From assembly GCF_011378715.1 (NCBI RefSeq), contig NZ_WTKU01000001.1:124001-188000 (forward strand): a stretch of DNA of 64,000 bases, read 5' to 3'. The notes below the pieces were generated by a model. The model was not told the origin of the DNA, made no database searches, and worked only from the letters and a program-made list of their open reading frames with translations. A program made the position numbers and the translations under genes. The stretch is from Psychromonas sp. SA13A. Lineage in GTDB: Bacteria > Pseudomonadota > Gammaproteobacteria > Enterobacterales > Psychromonadaceae. Of the stretch, positions 18,166-27,212 are shown in pieces. Each line of letters starts with the position of its first letter. Position 1 is the first letter of the stretch.

Positions 18166-18756
18166 TGCAGCAAAGGATTGCTGGTTGATCCTTTTTTCTC
18201 GTTCCCATGGTCTCCGTGGGAATTCATATTATTATTTCTTGTTTCTACGATTATTTGTGGAAATATATATGGTAATGACTTGAAAGTATTAGCTCGTCTT
18301 TGCTCATCTTGTCAGTTTGATTTTTCATCGCTTGGTGTTTCGCCCTGTCGGCGAGTTCATTTTCTTTATACGAACAAAGAAAACAGAACCAAAAGAAACG
18401 CCCATATCGTTTTTTTAATCTGAATAAAAACAGCCTTCTTAACGCACCGCTCATACGCCACGTCCGTGTGGCGAGCTGAGCTAGCAACGGCATCCATGCC
18501 TTACCTTGCTAAAGGCAGTGATTAATTCAGAAAAACTAAAATGGGAATTGACGTAGCCACATTGAACTTCCAATAATTCCACACATCCACATAATTAATA
18601 TTTTATTTTCAGCTTATAGATAGCCTTAATTGTTTGATTTACTGTTGTAGTAGAGTACTGTTAAAAATATAACAAATTAATGTATTTCGTATTTTCATCG
18701 AAAATACGAAATGAATCTACTTAATTAGACTGTTAAGGCCACTATAAAATAAATAT
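18166..18756. other. Intergenic stretch with a dispersed-repeat copy
   Basis: No supported gene. About 18285-18510 is a copy of the dispersed repeat listed separately. The remainder is AT-rich, with an inverted repeat ATTTCGTATTTTC...GAAAATACGAAAT around 18682-18712 upstream of the SH3-protein gene. Confidence 0.6.
18285..18510 (-). repeat. Dispersed repeat, copy A (minus orientation)
   Basis: Read on the minus strand it runs GGCATGGATGCC... AGCGG... CTTTG...AAGAAA...GCCGACAGGGCGAAA. This shares its order of blocks with copies B and C: the CATGGA start, a ctttcttt/aaagaaag hairpin, then GCCGA-N-AGGGCGAAA. Chance frames on both strands of such repeats resemble each other and are often annotated as small proteins; I do not count them as genes. 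Confidence 0.6.
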
Positions 18757-19662
18757 ATGACTAAAGAATTAGACAAAGTTACTGCCAATATTTTGGAAGA
18801 CCAAAAACGATTTCAAAAAATGTTCTCTGATGTGACAAACATTAGAAATGTTCTTGCTCACCAGATTGCACCATCAATGCAAGCGATTAAAAAAATTAAC
18901 CTGCAAATGGCACCTACCTTTAAAGCAATAGATAGCCTCAATATAAAAATAGCCCCCTACGCTAAAGCAATGAAAAATATCGAGGCAAGTTTGGCTCCAT
19001 TCAAAAATAATATCTTGGAAATGCAAAGTCATCTAAATCTAATCTCAGCCTTCATAAATACTAAACACCTACACAACCCAGAATTAGTTAGGCTTGCAAG
19101 CCAAGCTAGAAACATAGCTAAAATCGTTGCAGACTTTCAGCCAGAGACAATTTCAGAGGTATATGCCCAGACGGTGAAGCATTATTCAGAAACAGAAAGT
19201 GCTGACCCCATACAAGCTACGATTAGTAGTATAGAAGAAAAAATAAAATCCCCTGGAACAGTACTAAGCTTCGAATTTTATTTAAGCTTAGTACTATCAA
19301 TAATCCTATTTTTAATGTCACAAAGTTCATCAGAAGAATCTGATGAACTTTTATACCAGAGGCTTGATAGGTTAGAGTTTACGCTTTTACAAAATTATAG
19401 TGCAGCTGAAAGAGAAGAAGCTGGTGCGTCGTTCTATATTGTCAAAAAAAGTGTAAACTTTCGGAGTGGCCCTTCCACCAAGCACAAAATTTTTGAAGTT
19501 CTATTCCCCAATCAAAAAGTTAAGCTTGTAGCGAAAAACTCAAGATGGATTGAAGTTGAATACTACGACCATATTGATGATTCATATAAACAAGGCTGGG
19601 TATTTAAAAAATACTTAAAACTTCTTAACCCTAAAAAACCAGCAAAGTATGAAAGGCCTTAA
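18757..19662 (+). CDS. Membrane-anchored SH3-domain protein, accessory
   Basis: 301 residues. Residues about 1-120 form helices with a recurring pattern (APSMQAIKKI, APTFKAIDSL, APYAKAMKNI, APFKNNI), each about 17 apart, suggesting a coiled-coil rod. One membrane helix lies at about 177-195. A bacterial SH3 domain ends the protein (about 226-292: VKKSVNFRSGPSTKHKIFEVL and GWVFKKYLKLL). There is no signal peptide. SH3b domains usually bind peptidoglycan or peptides. No clear ribosome site is seen. The gene lies between inverted copies of a dispersed repeat and is richer in A than its neighbours, so it is probably acquired. Its function is unknown. Confidence 0.75.
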   Translation: MTKELDKVTANILEDQKRFQKMFSDVTNIRNVLAHQIAPSMQAIKKINLQMAPTFKAIDSLNIKIAPYAKAMKNIEASLAPFKNNILEMQSHLNLISAFINTKHLHNPELVRLASQARNIAKIVADFQPETISEVYAQTVKHYSETESADPIQATISSIEEKIKSPGTVLSFEFYLSLVLSIILFLMSQSSSEESDELLYQRLDRLEFTLLQNYSAAEREEAGASFYIVKKSVNFRSGPSTKHKIFEVLFPNQKVKLVAKNSRWIEVEYYDHIDDSYKQGWVFKKYLKLLNPKKPAKYERP

Positions 19663-19731
19663 CAAAAAAGTACAGGGTATCCAAAAGTTGATCTTAATAA
19701 GCTGAAATAGTTAACAATCAATATCGATACT

Positions 19732-20012
19732 CAATGTGGCTACAACTCCCCCGCCGTAGAGCTTTTCCAAGTCATTCACTTATTTTTAGTAAAGACAAAC
19801 AGGATGTTTGGATTAGTTGAGGCTAGTGCATGGATGCACGTCCGAAACGGTACGTTAAAAATAATTGGATTACTTGGATCAGAAAGCGAATCGGTGACTG
19901 CTTTCTTTGCCTACTTTCTTTGCTGTTCAAAGAAAGTAGGGTCGCCGAAAGGGCGAAATACACAGCAACCATTATAAATAAAGCCTCGATAAGCATAGAC
20001 GAACCAACAACA
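19732..20012 (+). repeat. Dispersed repeat, copy B
   Basis: About 280 bp. It matches copy C almost perfectly from AATGTGGCTACAACTCCC through the CTAGTGCATGGA block, and again from TGCACGTCCGAAACGG through GCGAATCGGTGAC, with drift afterwards. It lacks a block of about 50 bp that copy C has between those two parts, and carries an intact ACTTTCTTTG/CAAAGAAAGT hairpin. Confidence 0.85.
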
Positions 20013-20068
20013 CCAAAACGTTATTAAATTAACCACTATTCAAAAAAGCCAAGCTTAATACATTAACA

Positions 20069-20430
20069 AATGTGGCTACAACTCCCCCGCCGTTGAACTT
20101 TCCCAAGTCATTCACTTATTTTTAGTAAAGACAAACAGGATGTTTGGATTAGTTGAGGCTAGTGCATGGAGCGATTTATGCGACAGCATAGTCTTATGAG
20201 CGGACTAAGCTCTGCGTGCCCTTTGCACGTCCGAAACGGTACGTTAAAAATAATTGGATTACTTGGATCAGAAAGCGAATCGGTGACAGCTTTCTTTGGT
20301 TTTTTATAAACGTTGGTTTTTATAAACATAGCTTTCTTTGCTGTTCAAAAAGTAGAGTAGCCGACAAGGCGAAATACCCAGCAAAAATTATGAATAAGAC
20401 CTCAACGAGCGCAGACAAACCAGTACCAAG
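20069..20430 (+). repeat. Dispersed repeat, copy C
   Basis: Direct repeat of copy B with an extra block at about 20170-20221 (contains ATGAGCGGACTAAGCTC) and an expansion of the hairpin region at 20292-20350. The ATGAGCGG block is also seen in copy A, so C is the fuller form and B carries a deletion. Confidence 0.85.
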
Positions 20431-20443
20431 CTCAAAAACTGAT

Positions 20444-20470
20444 CAAAAAAAATGGGCTCGATGAGCCCAT
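20444..20470 (-). terminator. Terminator of the glutathione S-transferase gene
   Basis: A perfect 8-bp GC-containing stem ATGGGCTC/GAGCCCAT with a 3-nt loop. On the minus strand it is followed by a seven-base T run. It lies 19 bp past the stop codon. Confidence 0.85.
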
Positions 20471-20488
20471 ATGAATCAATGTTAGAAA

Positions 20489-21106
20489 CTACGAATATTC
20501 AGCTTCTACTTGATCTGCTTTTTTAAATGCATCATGGGATGCTAACTGCTGTGCATAACGACCCAAATTACTAAAGTTGCTGATAGCACCAGTAGCGACT
20601 AAGTTCTCAACAATCATCGACATCATAATATCTGCGCCGGTTAACTGCTCATCAACTAAATACTTTTTCCCTTCTAAACATTGCTCTACGTAACTCAGTA
20701 TTTTAAGCATTTCTGCATCAGCATAATCAGCTAAAAAGTTAGTTTTACAGCCATCTTTAGCAACAAATATTTTTAACAAAAGCGGTAGTATTGCCGAGCC
20801 TTCTGCAAAATGTAACCATTGTGAATATTCGACATAGGCATTAGTACCGCGCGCTGGTGCGAACTTACCTTGTCCATATTTATCAATTAAATATTCCGTA
20901 ATAGCGCCTGACTCGCTGATCACTAGACCATCGTCTTCTATTACCGGTGACTTACCTAATGGATGAATATTTTTTAACTCTGGTGGAGCAAAAAATGTTT
21001 CACTATTTCGTAAATAAGGCTTTATTTGGTACTCGACACCGAGTTCTTCTAAGAGCCAAATAATACGTTTAGAGCGTGATTTATTTAAGTGGTGTAACGT
21101 GATCAT
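20489..21106 (-). CDS. Glutathione S-transferase family protein
   Basis: 205 residues, cytoplasmic. The N-terminal thioredoxin-like half has ITLHHLNKSRSKRIIWLLEELGVEY, the cis-Pro region GKSPVIEDDGLVISESGAITEYL and the usual glutathione-binding ES pair. The C-terminal half is helical. The active-site residue is probably Ser10 of NKSRS, as in other GSTs lacking the N-terminal tyrosine. It is a monocistronic gene with its own terminator. The substrate is unknown. Confidence 0.92.
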   Translation of the reverse strand: MITLHHLNKSRSKRIIWLLEELGVEYQIKPYLRNSETFFAPPELKNIHPLGKSPVIEDDGLVISESGAITEYLIDKYGQGKFAPARGTNAYVEYSQWLHFAEGSAILPLLLKIFVAKDGCKTNFLADYADAEMLKILSYVEQCLEGKKYLVDEQLTGADIMMSMIVENLVATGAISNFSNLGRYAQQLASHDAFKKADQVEAEYS

Positions 21107-21386
21107 AATACCTACCTATTTAATTGTTAATAACAGAAACAGCTATTTGCATCACCATAGCAATGAAAGCTATTTAATCCAATGCTTGTAATAACCAATA
21201 TCAACCATCGAGTGTATTTATGGGATGTGATGTGAAAGGCATAAAAGCTCAAAAATAATTCGATTAATTTCAAGTTAGTTATACTTAATTTCAAAAAATA
21301 GCTATATTTAAGTAATTAAATGCCAATAGCTAACTTTAAATGGCTATATTTACCCCTTAATAATTACACTTAAAATAGTAACTCTT

Positions 21387-22643
21387 ATGCCTGATATTAA
21401 TATTGATTCAACTTATGGTGTGATCATCATTCAAAATCTTAAAGCGATTTATGTTGATGAAAACTATGCCAAACTTTATGGCTATGATAGCCCCGATGAT
21501 TTATTAAATAGTATAGATTCGTTCTTGGATCTTATTACGCCAGAATTTCATGAACTAGCGATGCAAAATTACCTTGATATCATTGCAGGTAAAATAACTC
21601 CTCGAGGCCATACATTTCACAACATAGACCGTTATGGTAAAGAATTTACGGTATTCTCGATCGATCACCTTATTGAATATGCAGGAGAGTTAGCGCTTCA
21701 AGTGACTGTGATTGATTTGTCGATTGTTGTTGAAGCAAATAAACAAATACGTGAAAAAGATTTAATGTTTAAGCGCTTAATTATGAATTCAGGGCAAGGG
21801 ATAATGGTACATCGTAATTTTAAACCCTTGATGCTAAATCAAGCTTGGGCGAATGAAATGCGTGCATCATCACTGCAACAAGCCATGGAAACTGAATCTA
21901 TCTTGCAATTCATTCCTGTCGAAAAGCATGCAGAAGTAAAAGAACATTATGTTAAGACGATCAATGGCGAAGTAACAAGTAAGAGTAATATTGTTGAAAA
22001 TATTTGTTTCGATGGCAGTAAACGTTTTTTTAATATTTATGACAACTTAATTGAATGGGAAGGCGAACCTGCGGTTCAAGTGGTATTAGAAGATGTTACG
22101 GATAAAGTTGAATATGAGCGAGCTTTAGCCTACCGCGCATCCCATGATCAGCTCACTGACTTATATAATCGTAGTTCGATTTATGATTGGTTAGGTACGC
22201 ATTACAACACAAGTACCGATATCACTTGTATGCTCATAGATATTGATGACTTTAAAAAAGTAAATGATACCTATGGCCATCAAATGGGTGACCAGGTGAT
22301 CAAAACATTGGCAGGGATCATCAAAAAAATAGTACAAAAATTTAATGGCGTTGTAGGACGATGGGGAGGCGAAGAGTTTATTGCTTTTATCCCTAACATC
22401 AGTAACCCAAAAACAGCTGAAATGGCGGAATCAATTAGGGTTGCTTTTAATCGAGTTAAATACCAACAAGATACTGTGTCATTTAATGCAAGCGTCAGCA
22501 TTGGTATTAGTTCAACTTGTGAGGACGAAGCTGACCTTAGTATTGACGATCTGATTAAGTCCGCCGATAAGTATTTATACTTCGCAAAAGCGAATGGTAA
22601 GGATTGTGTCGTGAAATGTGGAAATGCTGTTTCATCAGTTTAA
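21387..22643 (+). CDS. PAS-PAS-GGDEF diguanylate cyclase
   Basis: 418 residues, no membrane segments. Two PAS-like sensor domains (about 5-110 and 125-240) precede a GGDEF domain (about 250-412). The active loop reads GRWGGEEF, a functional variant that makes cyclic di-GMP. The inhibitory RxxD site upstream of the loop is absent (KFNG there), so product inhibition may be lacking. There is no strong ribosome site, but the ATG at 21387 is the only reasonable start. It is monocistronic. Confidence 0.9.
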   Translation: MPDINIDSTYGVIIIQNLKAIYVDENYAKLYGYDSPDDLLNSIDSFLDLITPEFHELAMQNYLDIIAGKITPRGHTFHNIDRYGKEFTVFSIDHLIEYAGELALQVTVIDLSIVVEANKQIREKDLMFKRLIMNSGQGIMVHRNFKPLMLNQAWANEMRASSLQQAMETESILQFIPVEKHAEVKEHYVKTINGEVTSKSNIVENICFDGSKRFFNIYDNLIEWEGEPAVQVVLEDVTDKVEYERALAYRASHDQLTDLYNRSSIYDWLGTHYNTSTDITCMLIDIDDFKKVNDTYGHQMGDQVIKTLAGIIKKIVQKFNGVVGRWGGEEFIAFIPNISNPKTAEMAESIRVAFNRVKYQQDTVSFNASVSIGISSTCEDEADLSIDDLIKSADKYLYFAKANGKDCVVKCGNAVSSV

Positions 22644-22716
22644 GTTGAAATAGGCCACATTTAGCAAGCGGTTATAGGATCTTTTTCTCCTTTTATATGG
22701 TGCTTGTGTATAAGAC

Positions 22717-23046
22717 TTAATGTGCTGCCGTTTTTGAATATAAGTTCATAACTGCAACGCCCGCTAAAATTAACCCCATCCCAATAATTGCAGGCAAATC
22801 TGGAACCTGTTTATAAATAATCGCGCTAATAGCAGCCACTAGAATTATACCCATTCCAGCCCACACAGCATAAGCGATGCCTACTGGCACTGTTTTCAAT
22901 ACAAGGGACAGAAAATAAAAGGCAGCAACATAGCCGATCACACAAATCGCACTATAAAAAAGTTGGCTGAATCCATCAGATGCTTTTAATGCGAGAGTGG
23001 CAATCACTTCTGAAACAATTGCAATCGCTAAATACCAATAACCCAT
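22717..23046 (-). CDS. Small multidrug resistance exporter, EmrE-like
   Basis: 109 residues, four membrane helices. The essential membrane glutamate is present (SEVIATLALKAS, Glu13). GIAYAVWAGMGI and DLPAIIGMGLILAGV match EmrE closely, including the Trp in helix 3. It works as a dual-topology dimer exchanging protons for cationic or guanidinium-like compounds. EmrE-type is favoured over SugE-type by the DLPAIIGM block. It is a single gene. Confidence 0.93.
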   Translation of the reverse strand: MGYWYLAIAIVSEVIATLALKASDGFSQLFYSAICVIGYVAAFYFLSLVLKTVPVGIAYAVWAGMGIILVAAISAIIYKQVPDLPAIIGMGLILAGVAVMNLYSKTAAH

Positions 23047-23354
23047 ACCTGTCCTTTATTTTATTGTTTTGTCTTATTATTTTTTTATTGTTTTTTGTAT
23101 TGATAAGACTTAATTAATTGGGTGTGGACAATAACAAGTTCAGCCACTTAATCAACTAATTAACCTATCAGCCCAGCAACAATGATAATTTTACCTGCTC
23201 ATGAACCTTAAATAATCTCAGCTCCTTTGACCTATCCCCTCTTAAAGTTCGAAATCTCTGCTATTATTTTCCGGCTGAGTTATTTTATTTCAAATAACCT
23301 TTTCGGCAATAAAAATTAAACAGTAAATATCCTTGAAGATGAGCCACAATAAAC
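23047..23354. other. Intergenic: divergent promoters
   Basis: 308 bp between the leftward SMR gene and the rightward TehA-like gene. It is T-rich next to the SMR start with repeated TTATTGTTTT-like runs. No gene or RNA is recognisable. Confidence 0.4.
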
Positions 23355-24317
23355 ATGTTAAAAACCAATCAATTTATCCGTCTCAATCACTATTTTTGTA
23401 ATATTCCAACTGCCGCCTCAGGGTTGGCATTAGCGATTGCTAGCTTAGGATTATCATGGGAGCATTTTATTCCTTTACAGGGAAAAGCTCAGATCCTGGG
23501 AGCAAGTATTGCTGCTTGTATTATTACACTGTTATTGCTCAAATTTATCTTCAATCCACATCTATTTAAGCAAGACTTACAGCACCCTATTGCAGGTACG
23601 GTGATCCCAACCTTAGCAATGGCATTGATGGTTATCTCAAATAGTATTGCTTTATATGATTTACAGATAGGGCAAGTAGTCAGTTGGCTAGCGATTGTTT
23701 TACACCTTTACTTCTTGGGTTATTTTATATTCAGTCGCAGTAAGGCTTTCCAGTTTCAACAAATATTACCTAGTTGGTTTATTCCTCCGATAGGCCTAGT
23801 CCTTGCTTTAATAACCCACCCCGGCGGACTAGCACCTGCTTTTATACACTTTATATTTGGGCTGGGTTTACTTTCTTACGCGGTACTACTGCCAATCGTG
23901 CTATATCGATTATTATTTGGTAGCGTACTCACTGATAATGAAAAACCGATTATCGTGATCCTAGCGACGCCTGCAAGTTTACTCTTATTGGCATATCTTG
24001 TAACAACCAGCCAGCCCAACTACTTACTGCTCGGGTGCCTTTTTGCTTTAGCCTTGAGCATGACTCTGTATATTTACCTTGTATTTAAAAGCCTGCTACG
24101 TCTTTCCTACACGCCTGCATATTCTGCCTTCACTTTTCCATTAGTGGTTGGCGCTGTTGCATTGATGGAAGTGAGTGAATTTTTATTAGAAAAGGGTTTT
24201 GCAACACATTGGGTTAATATTACCGAGCAACTCGCTAATATCGAACTGGCGATTGCTAGTGCCATGGTGTTGTATGTAACGGTGCGATATTTACCTCATT
24301 TCTTTCAGAAAGCTTAA
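23355..24317 (+). CDS. TehA/SLAC1-type transporter (TDT family)
   Basis: 320 residues with ten hydrophobic helices. FIRLNHYFCNIPTAASGLALAIASLG near the start and the paired-helix layout match the tellurite-resistance/dicarboxylate transporter family, whose members are anion channels or C4-dicarboxylate and sulfite exporters. The substrate cannot be told from sequence here. No tehB methyltransferase is adjacent. Monocistronic. Confidence 0.85.
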   Translation: MLKTNQFIRLNHYFCNIPTAASGLALAIASLGLSWEHFIPLQGKAQILGASIAACIITLLLLKFIFNPHLFKQDLQHPIAGTVIPTLAMALMVISNSIALYDLQIGQVVSWLAIVLHLYFLGYFIFSRSKAFQFQQILPSWFIPPIGLVLALITHPGGLAPAFIHFIFGLGLLSYAVLLPIVLYRLLFGSVLTDNEKPIIVILATPASLLLLAYLVTTSQPNYLLLGCLFALALSMTLYIYLVFKSLLRLSYTPAYSAFTFPLVVGAVALMEVSEFLLEKGFATHWVNITEQLANIELAIASAMVLYVTVRYLPHFFQKA

Positions 24318-24620
24318 AAAACAATAGCACTGAGTCGTAAACGAGCACATGACAATGATTGATAGCATCGCTATTTAATAGGTTACCGTAAATGTCAGAA
24401 CCGGATATTTGCAGATCTTAATCAGGAATTACATTTATTGTCAGGGTCTCGTTAATATAAAAATATTCTTTAATCAAAATATTGACTCATCTCTACCATT
24501 TTTAGAATATATTTAAATAAAAAACAAAAATATTTTATTTAGGTATAGTATAAATAAAATGTCTTTTTCATCTCGCTCAACTTTTTTTCGTCTAACTTAA
24601 CTTTTTTCATCTAACCCGAT
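24318..24620. other. Intergenic with a short imperfect repeat upstream of the c-di-GMP gene
   Basis: 303 bp, no gene. From about 24563 to 24617 a unit of roughly 19 bp (CTTTTTTCATCTAAC-like) occurs three times with changes, ending just before the start codon. It may influence translation of the next gene, but no function is shown. Confidence 0.5.
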
Positions 24621-26708
24621 ATGGAGTACATGAGAATCAAAAAACCAATATTCCATCCCAACTTAACCAACGATCCATTACATAGAATGTTTGATGAAGT
24701 AGAAGCGATCTCTGTGCAAGGATATGATGAGCAGCGCAGAGTGATTTACTGGAATAAAGGTAGCGAATCGCTTTATGGTTATAGTAAAGAGGAAGCTTTA
24801 GGAAAAAGACTAGAGGAATTGATAATTCCTAAGCCAATATGGGAAAATATAATTGCTGCACACAGCAACTGGGTTAACAACAATGTCCCCATCCCCGCAT
24901 CAGAAATCACCTTACACAATAAAAAAGGTGAAGATATTAATGTTTTCTCAAGCCACGTCATGTTTATTAATCAAGATAACCACAAACAAATGTACTGTGT
25001 CGATATTGATTTAAGTGATGTTCGTTATGCGCAAGCACAAGCTATTTTTAAAGAAAAAATGTTGGAAGCAGTGTTTGAAGCAAGTCCTGATTTATTTTTT
25101 TTAATGACGGAAGAAGGCAGGATTATTGACTATCGAGCCAATAATACAAAGAGCCTGTATATGTCTCCTCATCAGTTTACAGGTAAATTGATGGTTGATA
25201 TTTTACCGGAACAGGTTGCCAATAAATTTCAAATGCATTTTGATAAAGTACTGAAACAAGTAGGTGAAACGTGTTTTGAATATGAATTAGCCATGCCCTT
25301 TGGCATTGTTTATTTTGAAGCAAGACTTAGCCACCTTCCTGAACACAATCAAATTTTAGGTATTGTTCGTGATATTACAGAACAGCATAAGTCTTCAGAA
25401 ATCATTCGCCAACATGCCTATTTCGATACACTAACTTTATTACCTAATCGTTTTTTAGCATTGGATCGTTTGTCGCAAATGCTCAATGAAGCAGAGCGAA
25501 ATGAAGAATGTGCAGCGGTATTCTTTATTGATTTAGATGACTTCAAAAAAGTGAATGATTCATTAGGTCACGAAATTGGCGATAAACTACTCATCGCAGC
25601 TGCAAATAGATTAAACCAGTCAATACGTAAAGAGGATACTGTTGGGCGCTTAGGTGGAGATGAGTTTATTATATTAATACGAGATATAAACTCCGACAGC
25701 GATGCCTCGGTGATAGCAGACACGTTATTAAATATTTTTAGAGAGCCTTTATCCATTGATGGACGTGAGCTGATTCTTACCTTAAGTATTGGCATCGCTA
25801 TGTATCCACAAAATGGAACTAACACATCTGAATTGTTACGTAACTCTGATATTGCAATGTATCAAGCAAAAGCATTAGGGCGTAACGCCTATTCATTTTT
25901 TACTAAAGAAATGAATGTATCAATGATGAGGCGCTTTGAAATTGAGGAACAAATGCATGGCGCGTTAGAACGCAATGAATTTGAAATATATTATCAGCCC
26001 TTATTAGATGTAAATAAAAAACAAATTATTGGTGCAGAGGCGCTGTTACGCTGGCATAACGCCGCCCTAGGCCATATTACCCCCGATGAGTTCATACCTA
26101 TTGCCGAGCATACTGGGTTAATTGTTGCCATTGGTCGATACGTCATTAAGCAATCACTCAGTTTTTTGACGCACTGGCAAAATGTCACTCAACAAAAATA
26201 TGTGATGGCAGTTAATTTATCGCCTAGCCAGTTCCGAGATAAAGAGCTGTTTAATTTTATCAAAAACACGCTCACAGATGAAAATATACCGGCACATAGC
26301 TTAGAGCTTGAAATTACTGAAGGCGTGTTAATGACAGGTCAATCTTATGTTGACGATACCTTACTGCAATTTGATCAACTGGGAGTAAAGCTATCAATGG
26401 ATGATTTTGGTACTGGTTACTCTTCGCTAAGTTATTTAAGACAATATGCTTTCGATGTTTTAAAAATAGATCGCAGTTTTATTAATGGTATTACGCTTAA
26501 TGATGAAGATAGAAACTTAGTTAAAGCAGCGATTGCAATGGCGCATAGTTTAGGATTAGTGGTTGTCGCAGAAGGCGTTGAAATGCACCAACAATTGCTA
26601 ATTTTAGAGGAGTTAGGATGCGATTTTGTGCAGGGTTATTATTTTAGTAAACCCATCCCCGCAGCGCAGTTTATTACCTTTTCCCAAGAATATAAGTTAA
26701 CTGAGTGA
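24621..26708 (+). CDS. PAS-PAS-GGDEF-EAL cyclic di-GMP enzyme
   Basis: 695 residues, cytoplasmic. Two PAS domains (about 20-130 and 145-255) are followed by GGDEF (about 265-425) with intact RLGGDEF and an upstream RxxD inhibitory site (RKED). The EAL domain (about 435-690) keeps AEALLRW, the acidic ligands around LEITEG, DDFGTGYSS and the catalytic-lysine region LKIDRSFI. Both synthesis and breakdown of c-di-GMP look possible. Start choice is uncertain: ATG at 24621 or 24630, with GGAG between them. Confidence 0.92.
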   Translation: MEYMRIKKPIFHPNLTNDPLHRMFDEVEAISVQGYDEQRRVIYWNKGSESLYGYSKEEALGKRLEELIIPKPIWENIIAAHSNWVNNNVPIPASEITLHNKKGEDINVFSSHVMFINQDNHKQMYCVDIDLSDVRYAQAQAIFKEKMLEAVFEASPDLFFLMTEEGRIIDYRANNTKSLYMSPHQFTGKLMVDILPEQVANKFQMHFDKVLKQVGETCFEYELAMPFGIVYFEARLSHLPEHNQILGIVRDITEQHKSSEIIRQHAYFDTLTLLPNRFLALDRLSQMLNEAERNEECAAVFFIDLDDFKKVNDSLGHEIGDKLLIAAANRLNQSIRKEDTVGRLGGDEFIILIRDINSDSDASVIADTLLNIFREPLSIDGRELILTLSIGIAMYPQNGTNTSELLRNSDIAMYQAKALGRNAYSFFTKEMNVSMMRRFEIEEQMHGALERNEFEIYYQPLLDVNKKQIIGAEALLRWHNAALGHITPDEFIPIAEHTGLIVAIGRYVIKQSLSFLTHWQNVTQQKYVMAVNLSPSQFRDKELFNFIKNTLTDENIPAHSLELEITEGVLMTGQSYVDDTLLQFDQLGVKLSMDDFGTGYSSLSYLRQYAFDVLKIDRSFINGITLNDEDRNLVKAAIAMAHSLGLVVVAEGVEMHQQLLILEELGCDFVQGYYFSKPIPAAQFITFSQEYKLTE

Positions 26709-27212
26709 ACAAAAGTTATTGATAAAAAACATATCAACGACGGTATAAGCTCTCCTGCTCTATATTTATTTAAAATCCCTCCCTTTGGATTAATGACAGA
26801 GTACGCAGAAAAAACCATACAGAGCGACTCTTTTTAGCAAATAACAATGATCATTATGTTCGGAATGTTCAGGAGAATTAGTGTCGTTTTTAATCCTATA
26901 TGAGCAGCTACTTCCACATTTAACTGTACAGGAATACCAAAGAATTAGTTCACAGTAGAGTGCTCAAGCGCAGATAAAAAGTAGAAAAAAATAAATAATC
27001 TTACTTTTAATTGCTATTTTTAGTTAATTTACTAACTTTGTTAGGATCGTTATAAAAATACTCCTTTTTAGCTATCAACTTGTAGTTAATTTACTATTAC
27101 TTTTGATCTGAAACTACACAACAGATCTACAGCCATGTAACAGTCATAGTTAAATTTACCCCATCGATTTAAAAAATTAATCCTTCATTAAATTTACACA
27201 GAGAGAGCGACT
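26709..27212. other. Intergenic, no gene seen
   Basis: 504 bp, AT-rich, with stops in all frames and no recognisable RNA, repeat or remnant. The right part must carry the chemoreceptor promoter. GAGAGAG precedes its ATG. Confidence 0.5.

Larger units (their letters stand above)
19663..20488. other. Intergenic stretch made mostly of two repeat copies
   Basis: 826 bp without a supported gene. Repeat copies B and C occupy most of it, and the GST terminator lies at its right end. Two small open frames (19830-20027 and 20216-20464) read the same repeat and are not counted as genes. Confidence 0.7.

Noticed and set aside
18251-18493. 80-codon minus-strand frame (starts MPLLAQLATRTWRMSG)
   Set aside because: It lies within a dispersed repeat. 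Similar chance frames appear in the other copies, and a shared repeat explains the resemblance.
19830-20464. Two similar small frames in repeat copies B and C
   Set aside because: They read the same repeat sequence; no ribosome site and no domain.
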